Shown piece after piece: positions 13,993-22,313 of a stretch of DNA of 25,028 bases. The notes beneath the pieces were generated by a model that ran no database searches, had not been told where the DNA came from, and saw only the letters and a list, made by a program, of their open reading frames with translations. Numbering within the stretch: the first letter of the stretch is position 1; every line of letters begins with the position of its first letter. The DNA lies in the NCBI GenBank assembly GCA_902363555.1, contig CABJAM010000006.1, forward strand, positions 517,192-542,219, in the 5' to 3' direction. Origin of the DNA: Lachnospiraceae bacterium (lineage in GTDB: Bacteria > Bacillota > Clostridia > Lachnospirales > Lachnospiraceae). The position numbers and the translations under genes are program-made.

Positions 13993-15048
13993 ATGGGAAT
14001 CAAAAGAGGCGTATCTCTGTACAGTTATCAGCAAACACAGTTTTTTGGCAAAATGGATTGGAAAGACATGATCCGCGAGGTTCACGATAATCTCAAAACC
14101 GATGGTATTGAAATCATTGATGAAGCAACCATCCGTGATTATCCGTTCCCCTCCGAGGAATTTATATATGATTTCAGAAGCTATATGGCCAGATATAATA
14201 TGAAGGCTGTGACCATGGACATTTATCTGGATGTTCATCAGTTCCGTGACCACGTGATGAACCACTACGAAGCCGCAGAGCGACTTAAAAGCGATATCCG
14301 TCTCGCCGCAAAGTTAGGCTTTGCCAATGTTCGTCCGCTTTGCCTTGTACCCATCGATGTTATTGAGATGGCACTTCCGGTAGCCGAGGAATGTAATGTC
14401 CGCATCGGTAAAGAAATCCATGCACCACTGCCTATTTTTAAGGGGAATAAGGAACAGCCCAAGGTTGGTATGGCTGCTGCTTTGGATTTCAGAATGGCTG
14501 AGCAGATTCTTGAGCTGGCTGATAAGACCGGCAGCAAGCATGTAGGACTTGTTCCGGACTTCGGTATTTTCCAGCATTCACCGTCACAGGTGGCTGTGGC
14601 CTATGCCAAGCGTCATACAAAAAATCCGGAGGTTATTGATTGGATTCTTGAAAACTCCAAAAACTATTCCATGGATGATATCCATGCAGCGGTTAAGGAT
14701 AAATTCCCAGGAAATGATCTGGACGGCGGCACCATTGAGCGCATGAGTCTCCATGAAATGTCCGGTGATCCGGAAGATTTGAAGAAGATCATCCCATATA
14801 TTGTCAGCATGCACGGCAAGTTCTATCAGATGACAGAAATTCCAGGCAAGCCGGGCCAGTATGAGGATAAGGCCATTGACTATGAAACCCCGCTCCGTAT
14901 TCTTCGCGAGAACGGTTTCGAGGGCTATATCGACTCTGAGTACGAGGGTCAGAGAGATCAGCAGGATATGGGTTATGAGAATCTGCCCAATGAGGTCGAA
15001 GAAGTCCGCCGCCACCACGAGATGCTGGAACGTCTGAGCAAGGGCTGA
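13993..15048 (+). CDS. dfgA: C-glycoside deglycosidase alpha subunit (sugar-phosphate isomerase/epimerase fold)
   Basis: The 351-residue TIM-barrel of the xylose-isomerase-like superfamily is the catalytic, metal-binding subunit (DfgA/DgpC/CarB type). Probable Mn2+ ligands, by comparison with the fold, are E141 (IGKEIHAP), D189 (LVPDFGIF), H274 (SMHGKF) and E316 (YIDSEYEG). H143, two residues after the first ligand, is a candidate base. The N-terminus GVSLYSYQQTQFFGKMDW and the extra helices around 195-255 fit the deglycosidase group rather than ordinary sugar epimerases. ATG 13993 follows AGGAGGAGG. It is coupled to the beta subunit gene and closed by a strong terminator. In known systems a Gfo/Idh/MocA oxidoreductase (DgpA) first oxidises the sugar; none is encoded in this window. 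The aglycone range is unknown. Confidence 0.85.
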   Translation: MGIKRGVSLYSYQQTQFFGKMDWKDMIREVHDNLKTDGIEIIDEATIRDYPFPSEEFIYDFRSYMARYNMKAVTMDIYLDVHQFRDHVMNHYEAAERLKSDIRLAAKLGFANVRPLCLVPIDVIEMALPVAEECNVRIGKEIHAPLPIFKGNKEQPKVGMAAALDFRMAEQILELADKTGSKHVGLVPDFGIFQHSPSQVAVAYAKRHTKNPEVIDWILENSKNYSMDDIHAAVKDKFPGNDLDGGTIERMSLHEMSGDPEDLKKIIPYIVSMHGKFYQMTEIPGKPGQYEDKAIDYETPLRILRENGFEGYIDSEYEGQRDQQDMGYENLPNEVEEVRRHHEMLERLSKG

Positions 15049-15096
15049 TCATAGCGACAAGAGCGTTGTATATATAAATAATACATAACAAACCGG

Positions 15097-15148
15097 ACGC
15101 CCGGTAAGGAAGTACAAACAAAAGTATTTCCTTACCGGGCGTATTTTT
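15097..15148 (+). terminator. Strong intrinsic terminator of the deglycosidase operon
   Basis: ACGCCCGGTAAGGAA (15097-15111) pairs with TTCCTTACCGGGCGT (15128-15142), a 15-bp perfect stem extended by TAC/GTA, followed by ATTTTTG. It lies about 50 bp past the alpha subunit stop. Confidence 0.9.
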
Positions 15149-15371
15149 GTGGCGACTGCCGCGACCTGGCGTAACGAAGTGGAGCCGGGTGCACGAAGCG
15201 ACGAGCCCCAGGGGAGGGGGAAGCCTGTTCACGGATTAATAATAGAAACATCTTGGAAACATTAAGGATACATTTAAGAAACCCGGCGCTATTAAAATAT
15301 AAACAGTTGGCAGTTACATACGGAAAAGCTGCGGACAGCAATGTATAAATACGAGAAAAGGGATGATGTGT
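15149..15371 (+). other. Intergenic leader of the ABC/lipoprotein operon; no gene seen
   Basis: This 223-bp gap has two parts. A G-rich stretch (15149-15228) contains no ribosome-binding site or usable frame. An AT-rich stretch (15229-15371) should hold the promoter. The best match found is weak: TTAAGA near 15275, 17 bp, then ATATAA near 15298. No terminator, operator dyad or known riboswitch was recognised. Confidence 0.4.
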
Positions 15372-16808
15372 ATGAAACAATGGTATAAGTTTATCGGTCT
15401 TATTGGAGGATGCAGTATGCTTTTATCCGGCTGCCAGCCCACTCCGGAAACCGAGGCGATCGCTCAAAAGCAGGATATCAACCAGGTGGTGGCAGAGCAT
15501 GAGGACGAAAGCGGGAGCGTAAATGTCGGTGTGCCTTTGCGGGAGCAGTTAGGGGCGCCGGACAATACCAGCTTTGAAGTCAGCGTGGGGGATGGTTCCA
15601 TGAAGATTACTGCCGATCATGTACCGGTCATAATACCGGATACGGACAAGGCCGGTTCCGGCGTGATCCGTAAGGCGGAATTTTCCCTGGAGCAGGTGAA
15701 AACCATGACAGAAAGCTTTTTTGACGGAAGGACCGTAAATAAAGTAAAACCGACAACAAAGCAGGACAGGCTGGCAGCAATCGCGCATGTGCAGGAGGAA
15801 ATCAATAAATCGGATGATGAGGCATATATAAGCCAGTTGGAGGACCACATCCGGGTGTATCAGGAAGGTATAGAGGACCTGCCGGATGAAGATTCGATCA
15901 TAGTTGAGCCTTTGATATTTGAATGGACCGAGATTGGTGGTGCAGATGGTGTGAGCCTCAACGGTGAAAACCGGGGAAATGGAAAGATATATGAGGTTGG
16001 CGCATCAATTCGGGCGGATATGGGGGCTTACCTGTATTTATCAAAAGATGATGAGAATAAAATGACGGGTACGATGGAGAAGAGTTCACTGGAACAGAGC
16101 ATCAAGGCACCTCAGTATGCCGGAGAACTAAAAGAGCAGGAAGAAGCATTCACGACCAATGTCTGCACATATACTCAGGAACAGGCCGTCGCATTGTGCA
16201 TGGATTTTCTAAATGAAAATGGGATAGATACCACAGCGTTGTTTGTGATGGATGTGCAGCCGTATATTTGTTATGCTTACGAGCAGCAAATTGTTTATCC
16301 GGGAATACAGGGCTATCATATTTATATGGCCCATGGTCTGGGGGAGATGCCTCCGGTGCGGGCGGAGAATCCAATTATGTATACACCGGGGAACAGTGAC
16401 ATTGGCAGTGACAGTGAAGGTGTTCTCCCTTATCAGTATGAAAGCCTGATGATGTCCGTAGACAGCAGCGGCCTGACTTATCTTCAGTGGTCAAGTTATA
16501 TGGAACCCGGGGAGACCTTGACAGAGAGTGTTTCACTAAAGCCTTATTCGGAAATCGAAGAAATCATAAAAAACCATATTGCTATTTCCTATGAAAACTA
16601 TATGTTTTATGATGGTTTTGAAAATGGCAAATCGTTGGATTTATCCAAAATCACACTGTCCATGATGCGTATTCAAAATGAAAATGATGAAACAAATTTT
16701 ACGTTGATCCCGGTGTGGGATGTGTTTGAGAAAAGTCTGGGAAATATGTCATTAATGACGGTAAATGCCATGGATGGCAGTATAATCAACAGGGAGCGCG
16801 GCTATTAA
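15372..16808 (+). CDS. Large lipoprotein of unknown function, first gene of an ABC-type operon
   Basis: The 478-residue lipoprotein has a signal MKQWYKFIGLIGGCSMLLSG followed by lipidated C21. The mature part is mixed alpha/beta and acidic. It may belong to the DUF6034 group of Lachnospiraceae lipoproteins, but I am not sure. Recognisable pieces are a Gly/Asn-rich loop near residues 190-215 and a TYTQEQAVALCMDFLNENGI helix near 265 that resembles a small PepSY-like unit; neither gives a function. The ATG at 15372 is chosen for the AAGGGA eight bases upstream, over in-frame ATGs at 15363 and 15366. Its stop overlaps the next start (TAATG), so it is translated with the permeases and is probably an extracytoplasmic partner of that transporter. 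Confidence 0.85.
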   Translation: MKQWYKFIGLIGGCSMLLSGCQPTPETEAIAQKQDINQVVAEHEDESGSVNVGVPLREQLGAPDNTSFEVSVGDGSMKITADHVPVIIPDTDKAGSGVIRKAEFSLEQVKTMTESFFDGRTVNKVKPTTKQDRLAAIAHVQEEINKSDDEAYISQLEDHIRVYQEGIEDLPDEDSIIVEPLIFEWTEIGGADGVSLNGENRGNGKIYEVGASIRADMGAYLYLSKDDENKMTGTMEKSSLEQSIKAPQYAGELKEQEEAFTTNVCTYTQEQAVALCMDFLNENGIDTTALFVMDVQPYICYAYEQQIVYPGIQGYHIYMAHGLGEMPPVRAENPIMYTPGNSDIGSDSEGVLPYQYESLMMSVDSSGLTYLQWSSYMEPGETLTESVSLKPYSEIEEIIKNHIAISYENYMFYDGFENGKSLDLSKITLSMMRIQNENDETNFTLIPVWDVFEKSLGNMSLMTVNAMDGSIINRERGY

Positions 16809-17605
16809 TGAAGAAAAATGTGATACACTGGCTGCGTGTCATTGGAGACGAGCTGGAACGGGGGATTTTCTCCGCCGCCTTTGTGGCAAGTGTTTTGGGA
16901 ACCGTGGTGGTGCTGTTTCTGGGAAGCACCGCCGTATGGTTTCCTGACGAAGCGGCATTGGAGCAGGGCCTGCCCTGGCAATATTATCTGACAGTTCTGG
17001 ATGCCGGGTACCAATCGGAGGCCTTCATCTTCTGCCTGCCGCTGCTGGCGGCTTTCCCCGCGGGAATCTCTGTGCTCACGGAGCTGCAAAATGGACTTTT
17101 AAAAAGCTACCTTCCCCGGTGCGGCCGGGGCGCCTACGTTTTTTCCAAAGTGCTGCTGTCGATCATCAGCGGCGGTGCCAGTGTATTTTTGGGGTATCTG
17201 TCAGCGGCAGGACTGATGTCATTGATCTATCGTCCTCTGGAAAACGGCGCAGGCGCCGATGCTGTGAGTGGGTGGTCCGACTGCATGGCGCAGGGGCTTG
17301 TGGCATTTTTGGCCGGCGCATTGTTTGCCCTGCTGGCGGCGGCCCTTGGGCTGATCTTTAAAAACCGGTATATGGCCTTTGGCGGCGCTTTTATGCTGAG
17401 TTATCTGCTGATCATCGTCACGAGCCGTTATTTGACGGATATTTATACATTAAATCCCCGGGAGTGGTTTGTGCAAAAGCATTACTGGGAGGGCGGGGCT
17501 TTGGGCTGCGCCGGTTTTCTTGGCGAGCTGTGCCTGCTTATGGCAATGCTTTACGGCCAGTTGCTTTACAGTAAGACTGGCAGTGGAAAACGGGGGTGTC
17601 TGTGA
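16808..17605 (+). CDS. ABC-type membrane subunit 1
   Basis: The 265-residue integral membrane protein has about six spans, near residues 20-44, 71-90, 113-140, 162-184, 190-207 and 231-254. This layout matches ABC-2-type permeases of exporter complexes such as those for antimicrobial peptide immunity. The short TELQNGLLKSYLPRCGRGAY segment after span 2 resembles the coupling region that contacts the ATPase. The start overlaps the lipoprotein stop and the end overlaps the next gene's start (TGATG), so the genes are tightly coupled. The substrate is unknown, and homology to named families is too weak to read by eye. Confidence 0.8.
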   Translation: MKKNVIHWLRVIGDELERGIFSAAFVASVLGTVVVLFLGSTAVWFPDEAALEQGLPWQYYLTVLDAGYQSEAFIFCLPLLAAFPAGISVLTELQNGLLKSYLPRCGRGAYVFSKVLLSIISGGASVFLGYLSAAGLMSLIYRPLENGAGADAVSGWSDCMAQGLVAFLAGALFALLAAALGLIFKNRYMAFGGAFMLSYLLIIVTSRYLTDIYTLNPREWFVQKHYWEGGALGCAGFLGELCLLMAMLYGQLLYSKTGSGKRGCL

Positions 17606-18501
17606 TGGAGTTTTATCAGATTTTGCGCGTATGTACCTACCATTATTCGCGTTGGCGGAGGAACTGGCGCATCGTTATGGCGTTTGCCCTGGGCGGGATC
17701 ATCAGCTTTCTTCTCACCGAGCATATCGTGGATTTTTCGTTGGAATATGGCCTGACACTCCAGATATTTGAACCGTTTATATGGGTGTTCGGCGACGGAA
17801 CTTCGATTTTACTTGTGGCTTTGGCGGTCATACTTTTATTTGCGGATATGCCCTTTCTTGATGGAAGTGTACCGTATTATCTCATACGTATACGTGTGCG
17901 CACGTGGGTGCTTGGACAGATGCTTTATCTTATCACAAGCTGCTTTTTATATACGCTTTATATTCTGGTTATGACGATGGTATTTTGCTTTAGAAATGCT
18001 TTCGCAGGAAATATGTGGAGTCCGACGGCGGCAAAGCTGGCCTATTCCGGGCTGTCTGACAGCTATTTTATCCCGGCCCGCTTAAAAACCTTTGAAATGG
18101 CAAAGCCGGTGGAATGTATGACGACCATATTTCTTTTGATGCTTCTGTATATTTTAACCGCAGTATTTGTGATGTACTTTGTGACGCTGTTAAAAAATCA
18201 GGCGGCGGGCATTGCGGCGGCATTTATTTATCATATTTATGGCTTTTTGCTCAATGCCGACGGGATCGCCCAGATTTTGAGACTGGATGAAAACTTGAGC
18301 TATAAAGCGGGGATATGGTGCGGCTGGTTGTCACCGCTGCGCCATGCCACATTTCCGGCCCATGACTTTGGCTACGACCGGCTGCCGACCCTTGGTCAGA
18401 CCTATGGGATATTTGCGGTGGTGATCGGGATGTTAGCGGTGCTCGTATTGTGGCGGATGAAGCATTACTCGTTTTACTTTTCAGGGGGCAGCGATACGTA
18501 A
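17605..18501 (+). CDS. ABC-type membrane subunit 2
   Basis: The 298-residue membrane protein has an Arg/Tyr-rich cytoplasmic start (TYHYSRWRRNWRIV) and about six spans, including segments near 22-42, 60-78, 100-130, 175-200, 205-220 and 270-290. It is unlike subunit 1 in sequence, so the transporter would be a heterodimer. The long stretch between spans 3 and 4 (about 131-170) probably faces outside. ATG 17605 overlaps the previous stop by one base. A 77-bp gap separates it from the ATPase gene. It is called an ABC subunit from hydropathy and operon position, not from a clear motif. Confidence 0.78.
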   Translation: MEFYQILRVCTYHYSRWRRNWRIVMAFALGGIISFLLTEHIVDFSLEYGLTLQIFEPFIWVFGDGTSILLVALAVILLFADMPFLDGSVPYYLIRIRVRTWVLGQMLYLITSCFLYTLYILVMTMVFCFRNAFAGNMWSPTAAKLAYSGLSDSYFIPARLKTFEMAKPVECMTTIFLLMLLYILTAVFVMYFVTLLKNQAAGIAAAFIYHIYGFLLNADGIAQILRLDENLSYKAGIWCGWLSPLRHATFPAHDFGYDRLPTLGQTYGIFAVVIGMLAVLVLWRMKHYSFYFSGGSDT

Positions 18502-18578
18502 CCGGTTGGCGGCAGGACTGCTGTGTACGAGGGGGGATTTGCAGACCCTTTTCAGAAATATAGATGGAGTGTTTGGCA

Positions 18579-19223
18579 ATGAAAGATTATGTACATATTG
18601 AAAATGTGAGTAAGTTTTTCGGCGAAGATCAGGTGCTTAAAGAAGTGAGTCACGATTTTGCCGAAGGACAGGTGCACGGTATTATTGGAAATAACGGCTC
18701 GGGAAAAACAGTATTATTTAAATGCATTTGCGGATTTATGCATCCGGATAAGGGAAGTGTCCGTGTTAATGGAGTAACTATCGGAAAACAGAGGGATTTT
18801 CCAGAAAGGACGGGGATTATTATTGAAACACCGGGGTTTTTGCCCCATATGACAGGTTTTCGCAATCTTCAGATTTTAGCGTCGCTCAATGGAAAAATCC
18901 ATCGTAATGAGATCATTCAGGTATTGGAAACCGTCGGGCTGCCGCCGGGGCTTAAAAAGCCGGTGAGCAAATATTCACTGGGGATGCGCCAGCGTTTGGG
19001 TATTGCCCAGGCCATCATGGAGGACCCGGAATTTTTGATCCTGGACGAGCCTTTTAATGGCCTGGACAAAAATGGTGTGGCTCATATACGGCGGCTGCTT
19101 TTAGACCTGAAAAAGCAGGGAAAGACGATTTTGCTGGCCAGCCATAATATGAAGGATATCGAGGTGCTCTGCGATACTGTCTGCGAGATGGACGCCGGGG
19201 TGCTCAGGGAGGTAACAGTGTGA
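18579..19223 (+). CDS. ABC transporter ATP-binding protein
   Basis: This 214-residue cytoplasmic ATPase powers the transporter formed by the two upstream membrane proteins. Walker A is GNNGSGKT, the signature is YSLGMRQRLGIAQ (LGMRQ in place of LSGGQ, typical of BcrA-type exporters), Walker B is FLILDEPFNGLD, and the H-loop is LLASHN. It lacks the C-terminal extension found in some BcrA proteins. ATG 18579 follows GGAG by nine bases; an in-frame ATG at 18564 lies within that site. Its last four bases (GTGA) form the start of the next gene, tying the surface protein to the transporter. Confidence 0.95.
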   Translation: MKDYVHIENVSKFFGEDQVLKEVSHDFAEGQVHGIIGNNGSGKTVLFKCICGFMHPDKGSVRVNGVTIGKQRDFPERTGIIIETPGFLPHMTGFRNLQILASLNGKIHRNEIIQVLETVGLPPGLKKPVSKYSLGMRQRLGIAQAIMEDPEFLILDEPFNGLDKNGVAHIRRLLLDLKKQGKTILLASHNMKDIEVLCDTVCEMDAGVLREVTV

Positions 19224-21298
19224 GTAAACGATATGGACGACAGATACATAAAATACTGAAGAAAATACGGGTGATACTGCTGGCATTTTGTATGGCGGCT
19301 GCGCTTGCCAGCGGCCAAAGCTTTACGTTTGGGGGCGAGCATGGCTTTGTGTTTGATGGCGGCTTTGCGTTTGCCAGCAGCCCTGGCTTTGCGCTTACTG
19401 GCGACCCCAGCTTTTCGCCTATCAGCGGCCAAAGCTCTGTGCTTGCGGGCGGCCGGGGCTTTGCGCTTGCGGGAAGTTTCGACGGGATGTTTCGCGTGGA
19501 CAGTGACCGGCTTTATGGGGCCATGACTTCAACGGCGGATGCCGATGGGAGGATAGAGCTGGAAAGCGGCGGTACGGCGTATATACCCTGGGTGTTTCAG
19601 GGGGAGAACATGTCCGTGACTGATGATTTTATAAAAATCACACTGGAATTTGATAATAGTGCGTCGGCACTTGTAAATGAGCTGAAATATGAGATAAAAG
19701 CCAGCCGGACATCGGCCCGCCAGAATGCAGATAAAAAGGCTTTTTTGATGGAGTGGCGGCCGGATATAAAGGCGGGAGCCGTGGGTACTGCGGATGTGAA
19801 GGTGTTGATCAAGGCCAATGTCAGAGACAGCAATGGAAATGTTAAAAGTGTGGAGGAGCAGGAGACGCTCCATGTGATTTTTAAACGGCCAGGGGGTGCG
19901 ACGCCGCCGGGGCCGGGAGGTCCATCGGAATCGGAGACAAAAGCTCCGGACGGCGAGCCGAATGGTAAGCCGGACAACGAATCGGATAGTGACCAGACGG
20001 AGGACTCCGGCGGCAGTGGGCAGGAGGATACGGGTAATGGTAACGGTGGAGCCGGAGGTACTGACAAGCCCGGCGGCGAAGGCATCAGTGGAACTGGAGG
20101 TGGCGGGGAAGGTAACGGAGGAACCGACAAGCCCGGCGGCGAAAGTGACGATGAAACGAACGAATCCGGCGAACCCGGCGATGGCAGTGGCCACGGTAGC
20201 GATAATGGCGCTGGCGAAGGTGGGGACAATGGCGATATTAGCGATGGTAGTGGAGGAGGCGGCAATGGCGATGTCAGTGGTGGCGATAATGGCGCTGGCG
20301 GCGATGGCAATGGAGGTGGCGGCAATGGCGATGACAGTGATGGCGGCAGTGATGACAACAGTGGCGGAAACGATGGCGGTGGCGGCAGCGACGGCCCTGT
20401 GACATGGACAGACAGCGGCGCTGGCGGCGGTATGGGTGGTTCTGGCGGCAGCGGCGAGGAAGCGCCGGACCCGGCGGCAAAAATACGTCTGATCAATTGT
20501 ACTGTGGATAAGGAAGAAATTCACCCCGGCCATCAGGTGACCGTGACAGCGACGCTGAAAAACAGCAGTGCCGTCAGCGCCATCAAGGATCTGCGGATCG
20601 TGTACGAAAGTGAATCCGGGGAGGTGCTCCCGGCAAGTCCTGTAAACAGTATTTATGTCGATGCCATTGGCGCAGGAAATACATGTGATATATCCTTTGT
20701 GCTGGATATTGGCTATAACCTGACCTCGGATTCCCAAAAGCTCACATTAGCCTTTGAGTATACGGATAAATCGGCGGCAGCCCTGGCATCGGCGGAAACT
20801 ATTTTTTTGAAGATCACGCCATCCTTTGATTTCAAAGTGGATCAGCCCTCCATGGCGGCATCTGCGGCTGTTTATACAACTCAGGATATTACGGTAAATG
20901 TCTATAATACCGGTCAGAGTACGGTGAAAAATGTCATTTGTACCCTGGAAATGCCGGGAGTGACCGCGGCCGGCTCGGCCTTTGGCGGCGATGTGGCGGC
21001 GGGGGAGAGCAAAACCATCACCTTAAAGACACTTATTGGCAAGTTGGACAATGAAAATGAGCAAAAGGCTTACGGCCGTACTACCGGCGTGATCCATGTT
21101 CAGTACGAGGATGAAAGTGGAAAATCTTATTCTCAGGATGTTACAGTTATGACCCAGATCACGCTGCCAGAGGGTGAGACTGAGCAGGAGGAAATTCCCC
21201 GATCCTCACAGTGGTGGATTTCTATCGTGTGCGGGCTGGTGGCCGTCCAGGCCGCTGCATTTATCATTATCGGAGTGCACCGGCGCAGAAATGTGTGA
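19220..21298 (+). CDS. Membrane-anchored surface protein with octapeptide repeats and Gly-rich linker
   Basis: The 692-residue secreted protein has this order: signal peptide (about 12-32), seven degenerate 8-residue repeats of the [G/S]F[A/V][F/L] type (34-87), a beta-rich domain (about 90-222), a Gly/Asp/Ser/Asn linker (224-415), two CARDB/COG1361-like immunoglobulin folds (about 421-545 and 550-655; PGHQVTVTATLKNSS and VNVYNTGQSTVKNVICTLEM), and a membrane helix (about 664-686) ending HRRRNV. The C-terminal helix plus basic tail anchors it in the membrane with the domains outside. Start GTG 19220, with GGGAGG upstream, overlaps the ATPase stop by 4 bp. No LPxTG or dockerin is seen. It is probably a structural or binding partner of the ABC complex; function unknown. 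Confidence 0.88.
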   Translation: MSKRYGRQIHKILKKIRVILLAFCMAAALASGQSFTFGGEHGFVFDGGFAFASSPGFALTGDPSFSPISGQSSVLAGGRGFALAGSFDGMFRVDSDRLYGAMTSTADADGRIELESGGTAYIPWVFQGENMSVTDDFIKITLEFDNSASALVNELKYEIKASRTSARQNADKKAFLMEWRPDIKAGAVGTADVKVLIKANVRDSNGNVKSVEEQETLHVIFKRPGGATPPGPGGPSESETKAPDGEPNGKPDNESDSDQTEDSGGSGQEDTGNGNGGAGGTDKPGGEGISGTGGGGEGNGGTDKPGGESDDETNESGEPGDGSGHGSDNGAGEGGDNGDISDGSGGGGNGDVSGGDNGAGGDGNGGGGNGDDSDGGSDDNSGGNDGGGGSDGPVTWTDSGAGGGMGGSGGSGEEAPDPAAKIRLINCTVDKEEIHPGHQVTVTATLKNSSAVSAIKDLRIVYESESGEVLPASPVNSIYVDAIGAGNTCDISFVLDIGYNLTSDSQKLTLAFEYTDKSAAALASAETIFLKITPSFDFKVDQPSMAASAAVYTTQDITVNVYNTGQSTVKNVICTLEMPGVTAAGSAFGGDVAAGESKTITLKTLIGKLDNENEQKAYGRTTGVIHVQYEDESGKSYSQDVTVMTQITLPEGETEQEEIPRSSQWWISIVCGLVAVQAAAFIIIGVHRRRNV
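19319..19480 (+). repeat. 24-bp coding repeats (octapeptide) after the signal peptide
   Basis: Seven units, six of 24 bp and one shortened to 18 bp, begin with GGCTTTGCG or AGCTTT-like blocks at 19319, 19343, 19361, 19385, 19409, 19433 and 19457. They encode SFTFGGEH, GFVFDG, GFAFASSP, GFALTGDP, SFSPISGQ, SSVLAGGR and GFALAGSF. The DNA is more alike at the start of each unit than at its end. Confidence 0.8.
19892..20464 (+). repeat. Low-complexity Gly/Asp/Ser coding region
   Basis: GGC, GGT, GAT, AAT and AGT codons dominate (GGCGGCAATGGCGATG-like units recur). It encodes a flexible acidic linker of about 190 residues. The GC skew opens long frames on the other strand, which are not genes. 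It is prone to length change by slippage. Confidence 0.85.
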
Positions 21299-21310
21299 TC
21301 TTTGCACTCA

Positions 21311-22144
21311 TCAGCGCCCGTCCTCTGGGCTTCGCTCCTTTTGCCGGTAGCCCTTGGGTGTCAGACCTGTTTTTTCGTGAAACAATGAAGAAAAATAATG
21401 CTCATCGTTAAAGCCCAGTTTTTCTGAAATCTCCCGAACCTGCAGTCCGGTATTGCGCAGCAGGGAGCAGGCGGTGGCCAGCTTTTGAGAGAGGAAGTAC
21501 CGGTAAGGCGTTTCCCCGTAGGCCTTTTTAAAGACGCGGTTTAACTGGGCCGGTGACAAGCCCACCTCCTTTCCCAGTTGGGTGATATTTACGGGATCAT
21601 AAATATGGATATCCATAAATTCTTTGGCAAGCTCAGCCGCACTTTTTTCGTGGGGCAGACTGCCTTCCTTATGGGTAAACAGGGCCGCCATGATCTCGTG
21701 GAAAATGAGCTCGCTGTGAAGGGCGGCTTCATGGCCGTTTGCTGACTTCTGCTCAAATATGCTTAAAAACCGTCGGAATAGATGGTGCAGCGGACAGTCC
21801 GGAAAATAGAAGTACCCCTCCAGACCGTAGCTGTTATAAAGATGGCGGCACAGGCTTCCATCCACATTCATCCATATTTTTTCGTATGGGTTGTCCGGGC
21901 TGGCATAATAATCATGGCGGACGCCGGCCGGCAGGAGATAGACATCCCCTCTGTGCGGATGAAATTGGGTGCCGTCGCAGGTGACACAGCCCTCGCCGCA
22001 GATGACATATTCCAGACAATAAATATCTGAGCAGGCTCTTTGAATGTGGTACGACTTATCCGGATAGGTGATGCCCGTCATTTCTACATAAAAATGCTCC
22101 GGTTTTGGAAACTGCGCCGGAAGATTACTGATAATATACTCCAT
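21311..22144 (-). CDS. AraC-family transcriptional regulator with cupin sensor
   Basis: The 277-residue regulator has an N-terminal cupin at about 20-150 (YCLEYVICGEGCVTCDG, then GDVYLLPAGVRHDYYASP) that binds a sugar-like effector in relatives. The AraC/XylS double helix-turn-helix spans about 173-270 (ITQLGKEVGLSPAQLNRVFK and REISEKLGFNDEHYFSSLFH). ATG 22144 has only a weak ribosome-binding site (AGGA about ten bases upstream). It is divergent from the GH2 glycosidase, with dyads in the shared gap, so it probably controls that gene. Its 3' end is 12 bp from the convergent surface-protein gene with no terminator between. Confidence 0.92.
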   Translation of the reverse strand: MEYIISNLPAQFPKPEHFYVEMTGITYPDKSYHIQRACSDIYCLEYVICGEGCVTCDGTQFHPHRGDVYLLPAGVRHDYYASPDNPYEKIWMNVDGSLCRHLYNSYGLEGYFYFPDCPLHHLFRRFLSIFEQKSANGHEAALHSELIFHEIMAALFTHKEGSLPHEKSAAELAKEFMDIHIYDPVNITQLGKEVGLSPAQLNRVFKKAYGETPYRYFLSQKLATACSLLRNTGLQVREISEKLGFNDEHYFSSLFHEKTGLTPKGYRQKERSPEDGR

Positions 22145-22255
22145 ATGATTGTTTTCCTAACTTTTATTCACGAATATTCTATTTTATATCCATATTAATG
22201 CAAGTATAATATAAATTACACAGAATCACAAGCAAAACCACTTAACGCATAACAA

Positions 22256-22313
22256 TTCAGAGGGCCGAGCGTAACAGTTTGCTCCCTCTGAAATGTTACG
22301 GCCAAACTGTTAC
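22256..22313. promoter_or_regulatory. Nested dyads between the AraC regulator and GH2 genes
   Basis: TTCAGAGGG (22256-22264) pairs with CCCTCTGAA (22284-22292), with inner GAGC/GCTC. Interleaved with it, GTAACAGTTTG (22271-22281) is the exact inverse of CAAACTGTTAC (22303-22313), and CGTAAC (22270-22275) of GTTACG (22295-22300). The two sets cannot form as hairpins together. On DNA, TGTTAC also repeats directly 14 bp apart. It is probably the AraC-type operator, possibly with an RNA role. Confidence 0.6.

Noticed and set aside
13993..15048. Ordinary sugar-phosphate isomerase or L-ribulose epimerase
   Set aside because: The immediately preceding DUF6379 gene and the sequence details fit the C-deglycosidase alpha subunit better.
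15149..15228. Small structured RNA or repeat in the G-rich stretch after the deglycosidase terminator
   Set aside because: Only short weak complementarities were seen; not enough for a feature.
19529..20737. Long frames on the minus strand (up to about 400 codons)
   Set aside because: They arise opposite the Gly-rich coding region, whose GC skew removes stop codons from other frames; the proteins are Pro/Ser or Ala/Ile/Thr repeats without start signals.
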